Below are positions 10,960 to 23,420 of a DNA stretch of 64,000 nt, in pieces; positions within the stretch are counted from its first letter, which is position 1, and the number at the start of each line of letters is the position of its first letter. Under the pieces are notes generated by a model that saw nothing but the letters and a program-made list of their open reading frames with translations, made no database searches and was not told where the DNA came from. The stretch comes from Corylus avellana (Eukaryota; Streptophyta; Magnoliopsida; Fagales; Betulaceae). The DNA lies in NCBI RefSeq assembly GCF_901000735.1, contig NC_081541.1:38956446-39020445 (forward strand). The letters run 5' to 3'. The translations under genes were made by a program, and so were the position numbers.

Positions 10960-12030
10960 GTTTAAATAATTGATCAGCTACGTCTGCGGGCAAAAGTCCG
11001 AGTTTTACTCGTTTCGTGTAGGGGACATTTTGTACGGTGTTCCAAAAATAAGCGTTAGATATATGCCTCAATTATTCAAAAGAGAAAAGCTATAAACTAG
11101 ATAAATCAACGCTGTGTATTGAGTAATAATATAGAGTGTTCTTAGATGTGACGTGGCTTTTAAAATTATCATTGAATTTGAGATGATCATTATTAGATAA
11201 TTTTAAATGTCACTTTATGAAAATTCTAGTTCTCTTTATATCATTACTCTTTGCAATGATATGAACTCTATTTATAATGGCTGGCCTAATAGTTTTTGAG
11301 GCTTAAAAGGTAATAAATTTAAATAGAGTCTTTTGTTATATTTAAATATTAATTAAATAATATTTATTTTACTTTTTATATTATTTAAAAATGATTCCTT
11401 TTGTTTTTTGTTAAAATTTTCTATTCAAGCTTTTCTAAAATCTCATTTTTATTGATATTATGGCTAATTCATTTAATTTTTTTTTTTAATAATATTGTTG
11501 ATCTTAAGTAGAGCTTTTTAATTTTAATTTTGAAAAACTCCAAAGCAATTATATAACAAGTGTTGTTAACGTTTTCATTTTTCAAGGTGTGTTGAAGTAG
11601 TGCTATTGATCATTTATGGAGGCAGTGGAATGACATTAGGCATGGTAAACCGCCCAGCCTAGAGCTGAAGAGAAACTGTTACTTGGGATGTAAAAAATAG
11701 AATTAGGGATAAAGGAAAATTTAATTAGAAAATTAGAAAAAAAAGGGATAAAGGAAAATTTAGGAGAAGTGATTTGAATGTAAAAATCCATATAAATTGA
11801 GGGTATTACCCCTTGATATGCTGTATTGATAAGTTTAGGTGTTTGTATGTTAGTGTTGGTTGAATTGTTAGTGGGTGGGTTTGTTTTTCTAATTTTTTTT
11901 ATAAAGTTATTTTTGTTACAAAGCTGTATATTGTAAATTTTTGGTAGTTTTGGAAAGGAGGATGGACATTGTTTCAATTGATAGTTTGGGGGAAGGAAAA
12001 CATTACAAATTGTTGAATAGTTTGAAGTAT

Positions 12031-12633
12031 GGGTGTACATGCAGATGCAGTTATTTACAATATTCGCAATTGCATCCGCAAAATTTAGATATAACTTTTA
12101 AATATTCGTATCCGTATCCGCATCCACATCCGCATTATGTTTTTATTAACTGCATTTGTGCGGTTATTGTCCGCTATCCGTATTTTAGATAATTGGCCTA
12201 TTTTAGTATTTTGGGCTTTCTTTAGATTTATATTACGACCTATTTTAAACAATTTTGAAAATAATTTGAGCCAATTTTTAGTGTTTTGGTCCTGTTTTAA
12301 TTTTTTTAAAGCCCTAATGTTTTGAAAATAAATTAATTTCACACTTTTGCCTTTTGACCTAGTGAATGAGTGAATTGTGAAGACAAAACCTAAAACAATG
12401 TAAACATAATATATACCAAATCCAAAATGGTGTCATAACACTAAAATGAAGTCAATTTGTTAAATATAATATATATATAAAAAAATATAAAGAATATATT
12501 ATATACGGTATGTGGATGTATTCGCATCTACATGTGCGGATTGTGGCTTTTGCTAACTGAATTCACATTTGTATGTGCGGATAGTGAATAGTTGTAGATG
12601 GTGCGAGGTTAATATCCGCCTACAGGAACACCC
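12031..12633. mobile_element. Non-autonomous DNA element with GGGTGT/ACACCC ends, copy 1
   Basis: Both ends carry the inverted terminal motif GGGTGT...ACACCC. Subterminal regions are rich in repeated TCCGCAT/TGCGGA-type motifs in opposite orientations on the two sides (about 12041-12180 and 12500-12620). This terminal and subterminal organisation resembles hAT-like non-autonomous elements; no transposase is present. The second copy is 21806-22395. Confidence 0.65.
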
Positions 12634-13020
12634 ATAATTTAAGGGAGATATATGTATTTTTTTTCTTTCCTAAATTATAAATAATTGGTTAAAATACTAG
12701 GCCGAGATAAGTAAACTCCAACTCCAACTCCAACTCCCCACCCTTATTGGTGGGCGAAAAGCTCAATATATATTCAAATCTAATATTAGGTTCCTGTGAA
12801 GCTTCAGTGACTAGAAATGGGCCATATGGCCCAAATAATGTGCATGTTGTCAGGTGGGCTGAACTCTCACCCATCAAATTCTCCCCCATCAAACGGACTG
12901 AAATTTGATATTGCCTTAGGGCCAATTTTAGTCGCCCTAAGTCTCTTTTAGGGCATCTTTTAAACGATTTTGAAAAAAAATTTAGGCTCGTTTTTAGTTT
13001 TGTTTTTAAGAAAAAATGCA

Positions 13021-13360
13021 AAATTAGTCCTTGTGATTTATTTGATTACAATTAACACCCTATGGTATCAAAAATAATTCAAAGGTCTTGAGATATGCCA
13101 AAAAAATAATTTAGTCTTTACAATCAAATTTTGGCCACTAATGTAAAAGATCCCGTTAGTGTGATACTGACCTAAATAGGACAAGTATTACAATTATATT
13201 GACTCTAACGTTCTACACTATTAGAATCTATTAAGTCAGTGAACAAAATTGGATTATAAGGACTAAATTATTTTTTTGGTATACCTTAGGAACGTTTGAG
13301 TTTATTTTGATACCACATAGAGTTAATTGCGAATCAGGTAAATTACAGAGACTAATTTTT
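13021..13360. mobile_element. MITE, copy 1
   Basis: About 340 bp with long inverted arms. The left end AAATTAGTCCTTGTGATTTA is mirrored by the right end ...AATTACAGAGACTAATTTTT. There is no coding sequence. The duplicate copy is 22638-22979. Confidence 0.75.
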
Positions 13361-13703
13361 TACTTTTCCCTTGTTTTTAAACCCTAGTGTTTTAGATGAA
13401 ATTCAACAATATTACAAATCTAGTGAAAACACACATATATGACCGCATTCACGTACCTTAAAACTGTTATTCATATCCGCATACACGAATAAGATATAAT
13501 GGTTAGTTCTGGTTAATAATGCGTACATGTTGTATGGCCTTAGTTTAAATCTCATTATTTTGATTTTTTTTTTTTTTTTTTTAGATTATTAAACACAAAA
13601 TAGAGCGTGAAGGTGGAGATTAGAGCATTTTGAAAACCAATTGCACAGTTGACATCAATTTCCACTTCAATTTCTGCAACTGCAAGCCCATCTCTTAAGT
13701 TGT

Positions 13704-13803
13704 NNNNNNNNNNNNNNNNNNNNNNNNNNNNNNNNNNNNNNNNNNNNNNNNNNNNNNNNNNNNNNNNNNNNNNNNNNNNNNNNNNNNNNNNNNNNNNNNN
13801 NNN
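13704..13803. other. Assembly gap (100 N)
   Basis: The gap terminates copy 1 of the direct-repeat block. The sequence after it (13804 on) is unrelated to what follows copy 2 at 23320. Confidence 0.98.
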
Positions 13804-14865
13804 GATGTCACACACATAATAAAAATAAAAATATATATTGTAAATATATATAATATATAAAACTAAAGAAATTAAAAATTTAATAATACAAAATAAAGAA
13901 AGGGCAAGAGGTGGCATGGGGGCGGCCACCGAGGCAACTTTGGGGGTGCAAACTATTTATTTGAATATTATAAGCAAATCTACATAGGCAGTCGGATACT
14001 TAAAGAATAAAAAAAAAACCAGTGCATGGCCACAAGTTCCAGTTTACTATCATTGTCACATTGACACAGGTGTGATCGAAGCAAGTTGAAAATAAACAAC
14101 TCTTTTTCTTATTTAACTTTATCTTTTATTTATTTTTTTTCCTAGAGCCAAAATTTCTGGTGCCCACGTTATGCCATCCAAGGAATAGCGATAAGACAGT
14201 TAATAATAATAATAATAATTATTATTATTATTATTATTATTATAATTATATATTTTTTTGGCACAACTTGATGAAGATGGTGTTGGATTGAATAGATTTT
14301 CTTTCTCTCACACAAATAATTGATGATGGTTTAATTAATCATATCGATGAAGGTTGTTGTCTGATTCAATGGATGTGGTTTTTGATAATGTCATAATTTG
14401 TAGGTCCAACTAGCCCCATTGGGAGGCCATTTCTGGGGGTGCTATATATTGGAATGGTCCACAATCTTTAATTTTTTTTTTCTTTAAATAAATCTTTAAT
14501 GTTTTGAATCATTCACAACATGCTTTAAAAAGAAAAAGCCCGATAAATGAAAAGAAATAAAGAAGAAGAAGAAAAAAAAAGTCATCTTCCTTTGGTACTT
14601 TTTTTTTTTTATTCCTACCTTTTTGTTTGTTTGGAATTTGACAACTAAAAGGAAGGGAAATGCTACACATTTTAAATTTTTTTTTAAAAAGTTGGGTTTT
14701 AAATGATGTGTCATAATCTCATGAAATTTATTATTTTAATAAATGTGTCACCAAACTCATAAGATAGTGACACATCATTTAAGAATAAACTTTTTGAACA
14801 GATATTTGAGATGTTTAGTATTTTTCGAAAGGAAAAGCATGGTTTGGTGATCATAGTGAGTATTA
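13804..14865. other. AT-rich intergenic sequence with triplet hairpin
   Basis: No gene is recognised. At about 14198-14252 an (AAT)n run is followed directly by (ATT)n, forming a perfect self-complementary microsatellite hairpin. Several poly-A/poly-T tracts account for the short frames seen here. Confidence 0.6.
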
Positions 14866-15590
14866 GAATATGAGTAAGGGTTAAATTTCTTATTAGTACT
14901 TGTGGTTTAGGCTTTTATCAAACGCTTTCTTCAGTTTAAAAAACTATTGAACCTGGTACTTGAGATTATTTGATTGACGTTTGATGTTATTAGTTCATTC
15001 GCCTAAATTCCGTTCAAAAAATTAGAGGTAGCCAAATCATTCATCACAATCATTAGGATATTGTTACTGTTGCTACTTACTACCGTGTGTTCTAAAAAGA
15101 GAAGTATTAAAAACCATATTTTTGTCTTTAATTTAGTAACAAAAAGAAAAAAAGATTGGTGAGTAGTGAGTATTAGAATATAAATAAGGGTTAAAACCCA
15201 TATTACTAGGCTTTTATCAAACGCTTACTTTGGTTTAAAAATTTATCGAACTTGGTACTTAAGATTATTCAATTAACGTTTGACATTATTATTTTGTCCG
15301 CCTATGTTCCGTTCAAAAAATAAAAAGGCGTGACACCAATTCGTATCCAAGATGACAATTCACTCGTCCCAATCATCAAGATATTGCCAATTGTCTTGAC
15401 ATGTTGCTACTTGCTACCATGTGTTTTAAGAAAGGAAGAAAAATATCAAAAAAAAAAAAATTACTTTTTTATCTCACATTAATTTTAAATGACTCTTTCA
15501 AATATATTAAAAGACGGGGTCAGTAATTTTTAAAACCGAGATAAGCGTTTGGTAAACAACAAGTACTAAAATAAGATTTAAAACCCTTGA
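14866..15590. repeat. Fold-back element with internally duplicated left arm
   Basis: The segments 14866-15060 and 15166-15330 are direct copies; both contain a block like GGCTTTTATCAAACGCTT followed by TTCCGTTCAAAAAAT. The segment 15515-15590 is their inverse (AAGCGTTTGGTAAACAACAAG). This looks like a terminal-inverted-repeat element whose left arm has been duplicated. Boundaries are approximate. Confidence 0.6.
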
Positions 15591-15879
15591 ATATTAATCC
15601 TTTCTCCTCTCTTCGAAGCAAACGACGGACACCTTGATTTTGCAGCACTTGATCATAATAAGATAGAAAGGAAAAGAACAAGGACGGATAAGGATGCCAT
15701 TAACTTAATCATTTCTTGAAACCCCAAAACCGAGATGATGCACCCTTGACCTTCCACGTCACACTAGCCAATTAAAACACGAAGAAGATATTGCTTTTTG
15801 CTAATGCCAAGAAGACAAAAACGGATTCAAGTAGTATGTTTAAGAGGGGTAAAATTGTTATCTTATTTTTTAAAATTAT

Positions 15880-16412
15880 TTGAAATGGAGAAGATTTTTT
15901 TACTTTTATCACATTTAATAATCTTAAATTTTAAAAACTCTCAATTTAGTGTAACTATCTTTCAGTCTCCAAGAGGTAGCTTAATCGACTATGACCACGC
16001 TTAATGAAGCGGAGGTCACTAGTTCGAATCCCCTTCCCCCTCTTGTGCGGACATGTTAAAAAAGAAAAACTATCTTTCAGTTTTTTTTTTTTTTCAATTT
16101 CACCCTCCATTAAGATTTCTGGTTGGATGAGTGTCAAAATTTCCCGAATACTCCTAATTTTTTAGGGAAAAAAAGAAAAGAAAAAGAAATTGCAAAGATT
16201 AAGCATCGGTAAGGATTTAACGAAATTTGCAAAAATACCCACTCCTAAATCTTTGAAAGAAAAAAAAAATAGTTTGAAAATTTTAACAAGATTTAATAAA
16301 AAATCCTAACTGATGAAAAAAATTGAAAAGATAGATACATTAAATTGAGAGTTTTTTAAGTTTATAGAGGTAATTGCAAAAACGATGATAATTCATGAGA
16401 GTTAAGTGAAGT
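15880..16412. mobile_element. MITE interrupted by a SINE
   Basis: The left arm (about 15880-15965, containing AAAACTCTCAATTTAGTGTA) and its continuation after 16080 match the left arm of the MITE at 17267-17656. The right arm lies at about 16320-16412 (TTGAGAGTTTTTTAAGTTTA). A SINE (15966-16067) sits inside the left arm, so the MITE is older. Confidence 0.6.
15966..16067 (+). mobile_element. SINE, tRNA-derived, with 13-bp target-site duplication
   Basis: A retroposon of about 100 bp with a Pol III A-box-like GGTAGCTTAATCGACTATG and B-box-like AGTTCGAATCC, ending in an A-rich tail. It is flanked by the exact 13-bp direct repeat AACTATCTTTCAG (15953-15965 and 16068-16080), the hallmark of target-primed insertion. 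Two relatives are at 29974-30074 (minus) and 63193-63293 (plus). It depends on LINE enzymes supplied elsewhere. Confidence 0.88.
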
Positions 16413-16482
16413 TTTTTCTTAAAACTATTATTGAATTTAAGATTTAATATTAATTCATTCAAAATCTAACAATAACTTTTAA

Positions 16483-16483
<1 letters not shown>

Positions 16484-16515
<32 letters not shown>
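16484..16515. repeat. (AT)n microsatellite
   Basis: An uninterrupted dinucleotide run. It gives rise to spurious Tyr-Ile frames. Confidence 0.9.
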
Positions 16516-16518
<3 letters not shown>

Positions 16519-17266
16519 AGAGTTAGTGTAACATTTCCCTTAATATGCGGCATTAGCTATTGTAAACCTACGCAGCTGTACATCCAAATTGAGATTCCAA
16601 ATGTCCTTTCTGATTGGTGTTTACTGATTGGAAAGCCGAAGGTTCAAAGAAAGACACAGGATAGAAAGAGGATCTTCCATCGTCACTTGCCACACACTAT
16701 TAAATATTACATCCATAAATTATATATATATATATCTTTTGCTACTTTTTTATATCTCTTTTGAAGTTTTCTACCTTGTCCACTCTGATGAAACAGGGAT
16801 ATGTATAACCTCTCTAGTACGGAGGAACAAATACTTTGAAGTTTGATGTAGAAGATAAAATTATAAAAGAATATATATTTTAATTTGAGAGTCAACAGCA
16901 TAAAAAAAAAAAACAAAAACAAAAACAAAAAAATCTAAATTTTACATAGATTTTTAAAATTTTGAAAGCTTCTACAGTAACTTAGGTCCTCCCCTGTTGG
17001 AGCTAGGGCTATGTTAATTACCAGGACAAGATATGGAAGACAGCATTAACCTTAGCTTGCAGGCTATAGTTTCTTGATGAAGATTCATTGCATAATCCAA
17101 TTATAATATTTGAATTTTAGTGATATTCAAGCAATTTAAGAGAAGGTTGTAGAGCCTATCTGTTCCAAATGGTCTTGGTTATAGTCAATGATAGGCTTAA
17201 AGGAGGTCGAAGAGAGCCATGCCTCTTCCAATAGAAAAAGGTGTTAGACGAGAGATTTTAACATTT
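16516..17266. other. Intergenic, nothing recognised
   Basis: AT-rich, with short low-complexity frames only. No family motif or complete repeat was identified. Confidence 0.5.
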
Positions 17267-17656
17267 ATGAGAAACTTCACAAAATTATCCTAAACTTTTA
17301 GGCGTTTTGACACTCACAAATGTTCAAAAACTCTTAATTTAGGGTATCGAACTTTAAATTTTTTACAATGCCCTCCATTAAAATTTTTCGTTAAATCTAT
17401 CAAAGTTCTCAAAAAAAAAAAAAAATGATTATAAAAAAATTGAAAAGATTCAAGAGTTGGTCATGATTTAACAGAATTTGCAAAAATACATACCATTGAA
17501 TCTATCTTAGCAATTTTCTTTTTAATAAAAAAATAATAATATTTTGAAATTTTTGATAAGATTTAACAGAATATCATAAACTAAGAGTTTTTGAACGTTA
17601 AGAATGTAATTTCAAAACGCCTAAAAATTTATGAAGAATTTTGCAAAGTTTCTCAT
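17267..17656. mobile_element. MITE with ATGAGAAACTT ends
   Basis: The terminal inverted repeats ATGAGAAACTTCACAAAATT and AATTTTGCAAAGTTTCTCAT are near-perfect over 20 bp. Subterminal arms include AAAAACTCTTAATTTAGGGT and its inverse. Flanks AACATTT/AATATTT suggest a 7-bp target duplication with one mismatch. No transposase is present. Confidence 0.75.
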
Positions 17657-19517
17657 AATATTTAAATTTGTTTATTTTTTATTTTTTAACTTTGGCTTTC
17701 TTTAGAAAGGTTCAATGAAGTCAGACTGCGTTAAATTAAATTATTATTTCCATTCCAAGGTGGGTACAGGTGCAACCCACTCGGCACAAGTTGGCTCGAT
17801 AATCTCTATCTTTCGGTCTATAATTTTCTTGGAGGGTTCCTTTTGTTCTCATCCCTATTGTCTTTACTTCAAAATCATACCCACCCATCTGTTTGCATCA
17901 TCTTCCATCTCAAGATAATATTCCTTCTCTTTCCTTTTTCCTTGTTTGATCCAAAACCAAAAAAATAAACATACAAACAAACAAGAAAACAAAAAAAGCA
18001 TAAGGCTCTTCTCATAACGAGAATTTTTATGGTGCATGATCTTTGGCATGCTTTCTTTCTATTGTTGGAAAGTCTTTGAAAGTTTTTAAGAGTGTTAATT
18101 TTAAAGTACATTCAATTGGTATCTTTTTCTCTTTTTTCTTTTTTTATTCAATGCGGGAATACAAGAGAATGGAAAAATGATGCTCAATCGGATTTCATTA
18201 TCTCTTCTATTGGGATCGAGAGTAAAAAACCATCTTTTATAACGTTTTTCTCCTTATCAATTGAAAAAAAGAGAGATGATAAAGTGCAAGCATAACTTTT
18301 GAGTAGGGCTGACAAAACAGATTCATATGTCTGGTTTGTGTCAATCCGGTTAATCCGTTAACCCGTTTATGTTAACTCGAGCATGACACATTTATTAAAT
18401 AAGTCATAAATGAGTCACCTTTTGTGTTAGGTAAGTTAAAAGTAAAACCTTTTAGAGTTTTAGAGTTTCTGTTCAAAGAACGATCAAACGGCTAGAGCAG
18501 CAATCGAAATTTTTTTATATCTGATAGCTTAGAAAATGTTATTTATTAAAAATATAGCATGAGGTCGAGATAGTAAAAAATAATTTTCCCCTCAAAATAA
18601 AAGACAGTTTTTGATTCAAAGCTTTTTTATAACATAAAACCCAAGATCCTAATGAAAATATATTTGATCCTCATTGGTAATATATGCCATATTTTTAATA
18701 AGTGACATTTTTCAAACCGTTTGATACAATAAAGGCCTAAATTCACATAATTTTGGAACTTACAATTTTTTTGATATTGTAAGAGGTTGTTATGATTCAT
18801 TTTATGATCAATATTTAAAGTTGTTATATCTTACGATCTATATATTATTATATTATTATTATTATTTTTTTTTGAAAAATATCAATATTAACTTTATATA
18901 GAAGGGTGAAACAAAAGGGCACGCCAGTGCAAAAAAAAAAAAAAAATTTGCATTAAAATATTAAAAAAAAAAATTTCATGCACCGCAAGCACGCCGTGTC
19001 CTTTGAATCACGGCTCTGTATAGAAACTTAGATACACAAGTTGCAAGTTTAAATTATAAAATAAATAATACTAATTTCTTGGAAGCTATTCAAGAAGCTT
19101 TGCTTTTAACTTTCCAAGTGAGTGGTGACCAAGACGACCTTGAGTTTGACAATTCGGCGACACATCCATGTGCAGAAACGCTATCCAATAAGACCCAACG
19201 GATAACTTTCAAAATAATTTCTTACCAAAAAAAAAAAAAAAACTTTCAAAATAATTAGCCATCAAGTTTCAATCCAACCTCTTTGAAACTAAACCCACTT
19301 CCGATGTACTACAGGATGACAAAATTGCGATTAAGAAGTTTGAAAGCGGCTGAAGACAAGTAATTTGCCGTCACTAATGCACCGGTCACTATCAATTAAT
19401 TACCTTTTTAAAGTATTTGTTCAATTACTGTTTTTTTTTTAAAAAAAATTAACACTCTTAATTAGTAGATATTCATTCATTATCGTTTATTTCAAAAATT
19501 TAAGTAAATAAAAAAAA
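17657..19517. other. Intergenic, degraded repeats
   Basis: No gene is recognised. A segment at about 18303-18430 (GGGCTGACAAAACAG followed by CCGTTAACCCG-like motifs) resembles one end of a hAT-like element without a visible partner. The rest is AT-rich. Confidence 0.4.
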
Positions 19518-19521
19518 AGAA

Positions 19522-20020
19522 AATTATATCTAAAATCTTTAGGTAAACGCGCTTTTATTAAAAAATTTCTAGGTATTTTTTTTGAAAAATTTAGTCATTG
19601 AGTCACTCGAAACTACTAAAAAACTCACTACCGTCAATTTTTGTTAACTTCCGTTAGTCTACTCAAAACTCACTATTTTATCTGATTAAAATGTTATTTT
19701 TTTTATTAATTTAATTTAAAAAATTCAATCTTAAAAAAATAAAAAAAANNNNNNNNNNNNNNNNNNNNNNNNNNNNNNNNNNNNNNNNNNNNNNAAATTT
19801 TTTTTTTTTTTTTTTAAGATTGAATTTTTTAAATTAAATTAATAAAAAAAATAATATTTTAATCAGATAAAACGGTGAGTTTTGAGTAGACTAACGGAAG
19901 TTAACAAAAATTGACAGTATGGAGTTTTCTAGTAGTTTCGAATGGCCTATGGACTAAATTTCAAAAAAAAAATACCCAAAGAGTTTTTAATAAAAACGCG
20001 TTTACCTAAGGATTTTAGAT
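19522..20020. mobile_element. Fold-back element, arms over 200 bp, centre in a gap
   Basis: The left arm (19522-19748) and right arm (19805-20020) are close reverse complements, with ends reading ATATCTAAAATCTTTAGG and CCTAAGGATTTTAGATAT. The loop falls in the N run 19749-19794. The right arm alone is present at 10066-10282, where the left arm is replaced by a gap. Confidence 0.85.
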
Positions 20021-20478
20021 ATGACAAAGTTAATTATTTAATTAATATTATAATATAATAGACCTTTCATATATATATATATATATATATAGTTTTCGGT
20101 ATGATGTATATGAGTTTTTTTGAGTTGTTGTATCTTTACTTTAAATTTTCACGCTTCCCAATGCACCTGCAACATAATGGACGATAAAAAAACAAAATTA
20201 TTCCGACTTAGTTTGGGGGAAAAATTTTGTCATCTATAAAAAGCATATTTTTCATTTTCTTTTGTTGATTGTACTTTCTTTTAAAATATAAAAAAAAATA
20301 TGTTTTTTACATATTTTGATTTTCTGATATGAGACATAAAATCCGTTTCTAATAATAATTAGATAAGATAAGTAATTGTCATCGTTAATTAATTATTATT
20401 ATTTTCTCAATGCTAAGGTCCAGAGCTTCTTGATAAGTTCAATAATGAAGATAAGTAAGTATCATAAAAGAGTGGTGT

Positions 20479-20703
20479 TTGGTTGAAAGGAAAACGCACT
20501 TACGCTTTACGTCGTCAAAGTGGGGTCCCCATAATAATGTGGCTCTTCTAGAAGCAGAGTTGGCACACATTCACTTCGGAATTTACGAAGTTGACGTGGA
20601 AATTAACACCATATCCGAATGCATTGGTTTAAGTGGGAACTCACTTGATACTAGTGTAGTAGTGTTTTATAAAGTATTAGCTCTAATATTTAATCCCACT
20701 TAA
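20479..20703 (+). other. 74-codon frame of unknown status (copy 2)
   Basis: Same translation as the frame at 10735-10959. No recognisable domain. Confidence 0.2.
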
Positions 20704-21805
20704 GTTTAAATAATTGATCAGCTACGTCTGCGGGCAAAAGTCCGAGTTTTACTCGTTTCGTGTAGGGGACATTTTGTACGGTGTTCCAAAAATAAGCGTT
20801 AGATATATGCCTCAATTATTCAAAAGAGAAAAGCTATAAACTAGATAAATCAACGCTGTGTATTGAGTAATAATATAAGAAAGACTAGAGTGTTCTTAGA
20901 TGTGACGTGACTTTTAAAATTATCATTGAATTTGAGATGATCATTATTAGATAATTTTAAATGTCACTTTATGAAAATTTTAGTTCTCTTTATATCATTA
21001 CTTTTTGCAATAATATGAACTCCATTTATAATGGCTGGCCTAATAGTTTTTGAGGCTTAAAAGGTAATAAATTTAAATAGAGTCTTTTGTTATATTTAAA
21101 TATTAATTAAATAATATTTATTTTACTTTTTATATTATTTAAAAATTATTCCTTTTGTTTTTTGGAATGCAAATTTACTAATTAAAATTTTCTATTCAAA
21201 CTTTTCTAAAATCCCATTTTTTATTGATATTATGGCTAATTCACTTAATTTTTTTTAAAAAAAAATAATATTGTTGATCTTAAGTAGAGCTTTTTAATTT
21301 TAATTTTGAAAAACTCCAAAGCAATTATATAACAAGTGTTGTTAACGTTTTCATTTTTCAAGGTGTGTTGAAGTAGTGCTATTGATCATTTATGGAGGCA
21401 GTGGAATGACATTAGGCATGGTAAACCGCCCAGCCTAGAGCTGAAGAGAAACTGTTACTTGGGATGTAAAAAATAGAATTAGGGATAAAGGAAAATTTAA
21501 TTAGAAAATTAGAAAAAAAGGGATAAAGGAAAATTTAGGAGAAGTGATTTGAATGTAAAAATCCATATAAATTGAGGGTATTACTCCTTGATATGCTGTA
21601 TTGATAAAGTTTAGGTGTTTGTATGTTAGTGTTGGTTGAATTGTTAGTGGGTGGGTTGTTTTTCTAATTTTTTTATAGAGTTATTTTTGTTACAAAGCTG
21701 TATATTGTAAATTTTTGGTAATTTTGGAAAGGAGGAGGGACATTGTTTCAATTTGACAGTTTGGGGGAAGGAAAACATTACAAATTGTTGAATAGTTTGA
21801 AGTAT

Positions 21806-22395
21806 GGGTGTATATGTAGATGCAGTTATTTACAATATTCGCAATTGCATCCGCAAAATTTAGATATCACTTTTAAATATTCGTATCCGTATCCGCATCA
21901 ACATTTGCATTATGTTTTTCTTAACTGCATTCGTGTGGTTATTGTCTGCTATCCGTATTTTAGGTAATTAGCCTATTTTCGTATTTTGGGCTTTCTTTAA
22001 ATTTTTATTAAAACCTATTTTAATCAATTTTGAAAATAATTTGAGCCAATTTTTAGTGTTTTGGTCTTGTTTTAATTTTTTTTAAACCAAAATATATTAA
22101 CTTCACACTTTTGCCTTTTGCCCAAGTGAATGAGTGAATTGTGAAGACAAAACCTAAAACAATGTAAACATAATATATATCGAATCCAAAACGGTGTCAT
22201 AACACTAAAATGATGTCAATTTGTTAAATATAATATATATAAAAAAATATAACGAATATATTATATACAATATGTGGATGTATTCGCATCTACATGTGCG
22301 GATTGTGGCTTTTGCTAACTGCATTCACATTTGTGTGTGCGGATAGTGAATAGTTGTAGATAGTGCGAGGTTAGTATCCGCCTACAGAAACACCC
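21806..22395. mobile_element. Non-autonomous GGGTGT/ACACCC element, copy 2
   Basis: Partner of 12031-12633 with the same ends and subterminal TCCGCAT/TGCGGA-type motifs. Its right flank lacks the segment of about 135 bp found after copy 1. Confidence 0.65.
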
Positions 22396-22637
22396 CTATT
22401 CAAATCTAATATTGGGTTCCTGTGAAGCAAAGAAATGGGCATATGGCCCAAATTATGTGCATGTTGTCAGGTGGGCTGAACTCTCACCCATCAAATTCTC
22501 CCCCATCAAACGGACTGAAATTTCGTATTGCCTTGGGGCCAATTTTAGTTGCCTTATGTCTCTTTTAGGGCTTATTTTAAATGATTTTGAAAAAAAATTT
22601 AAGCTCGTTTTTAGTTTTGTTTTTAAGAAAAAATGCA

Positions 22638-22979
22638 AAATTAGTCCTTATAGTTTACCTGATTTATAATTAACACTCTATCGTATCAAAAATAATTTAA
22701 AGGTCCTGAGGCATGCCGAAAAAATAATTTTAGTCATTGCTATTAAATTTTGTCCACTAATGTAAAAAATTCCGTTAGTGTGATATTGACCTAAATATGA
22801 TAAGTATTACAATTATATTGGCTCTAACGTTCTATGCTATTAGAATCTGTTAAGTCAGTGAACATAATTTGATTGTAAGGACTAAATTATTTTTTTGGTA
22901 TACCTTAAGAACGTTTGAGTTCATTTTGATACCACATAGAGTTAATTGCGAATCAGGTAAATTACAGAGACTAATTTTT
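22638..22979. mobile_element. MITE, copy 2
   Basis: Partner of 13021-13360, with the same inverted arms. Confidence 0.75.
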
Positions 22980-23420
22980 TACTTTTTCCTTGTTTTTAAA
23001 CCCTAGTGTTTTAGATGAAATTAAACAATATTACAAAACACACAGATATGACCGCATCCACGTACCTTAAAACTGTTATTCATATCCGCATACACGAATA
23101 ACATATAATGGTTAGTTGTGGTTAATAATGCCTACATGTTGTATGTCCTTAGTTTAAATCTCATTATTTTGATTTTGATTTTTTTTTTTTTTTTTTTTCA
23201 GATTATTAAACACAAAATAGAGCGTGAAGGTGGAGATTAGAGCATTTTGAAAACCAATTGCACAGTCGACATCAATTTCCACTTCAATATCTGCAACTGC
23301 AAGCCCATCTCTTAGTTTGTAGGTTAGCCCATAGTAATATGCTTAAATGTCCAGGCTCGATTAATTGGGTCTAAAATAATTAAATAGATCAAAGGTCCAA
23401 AAATAAGATAATAAATTTTT

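Larger units (their letters stand above)
10066..13703. repeat. Direct-repeat block, copy 1 (bounded by gaps)
   Basis: Colinear with 19811-23320 with few differences, including small indels near 11138 and a segment of about 135 bp at 12634-12770 absent from copy 2. Both ends coincide with gaps (9966-10065 and 13704-13803). It contains one arm of the fold-back at 19522-20020, a 74-codon frame, a GGGTGT-ended element and a MITE, all repeated in copy 2. Confidence 0.93.
19811..23320. repeat. Direct-repeat block, copy 2
   Basis: Colinear partner of 10066-13703. Here the sequence continues on both sides without gaps at the block ends: the complete fold-back is on the left and ordinary sequence is on the right. 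Confidence 0.93.

Noticed and set aside
16021..16060. Possible tRNA gene from the GTTCGAATCC box
   Set aside because: The A-box/B-box pair is followed by a pyrimidine-rich stretch and A-rich tail with target duplications and no cloverleaf; it is a SINE.
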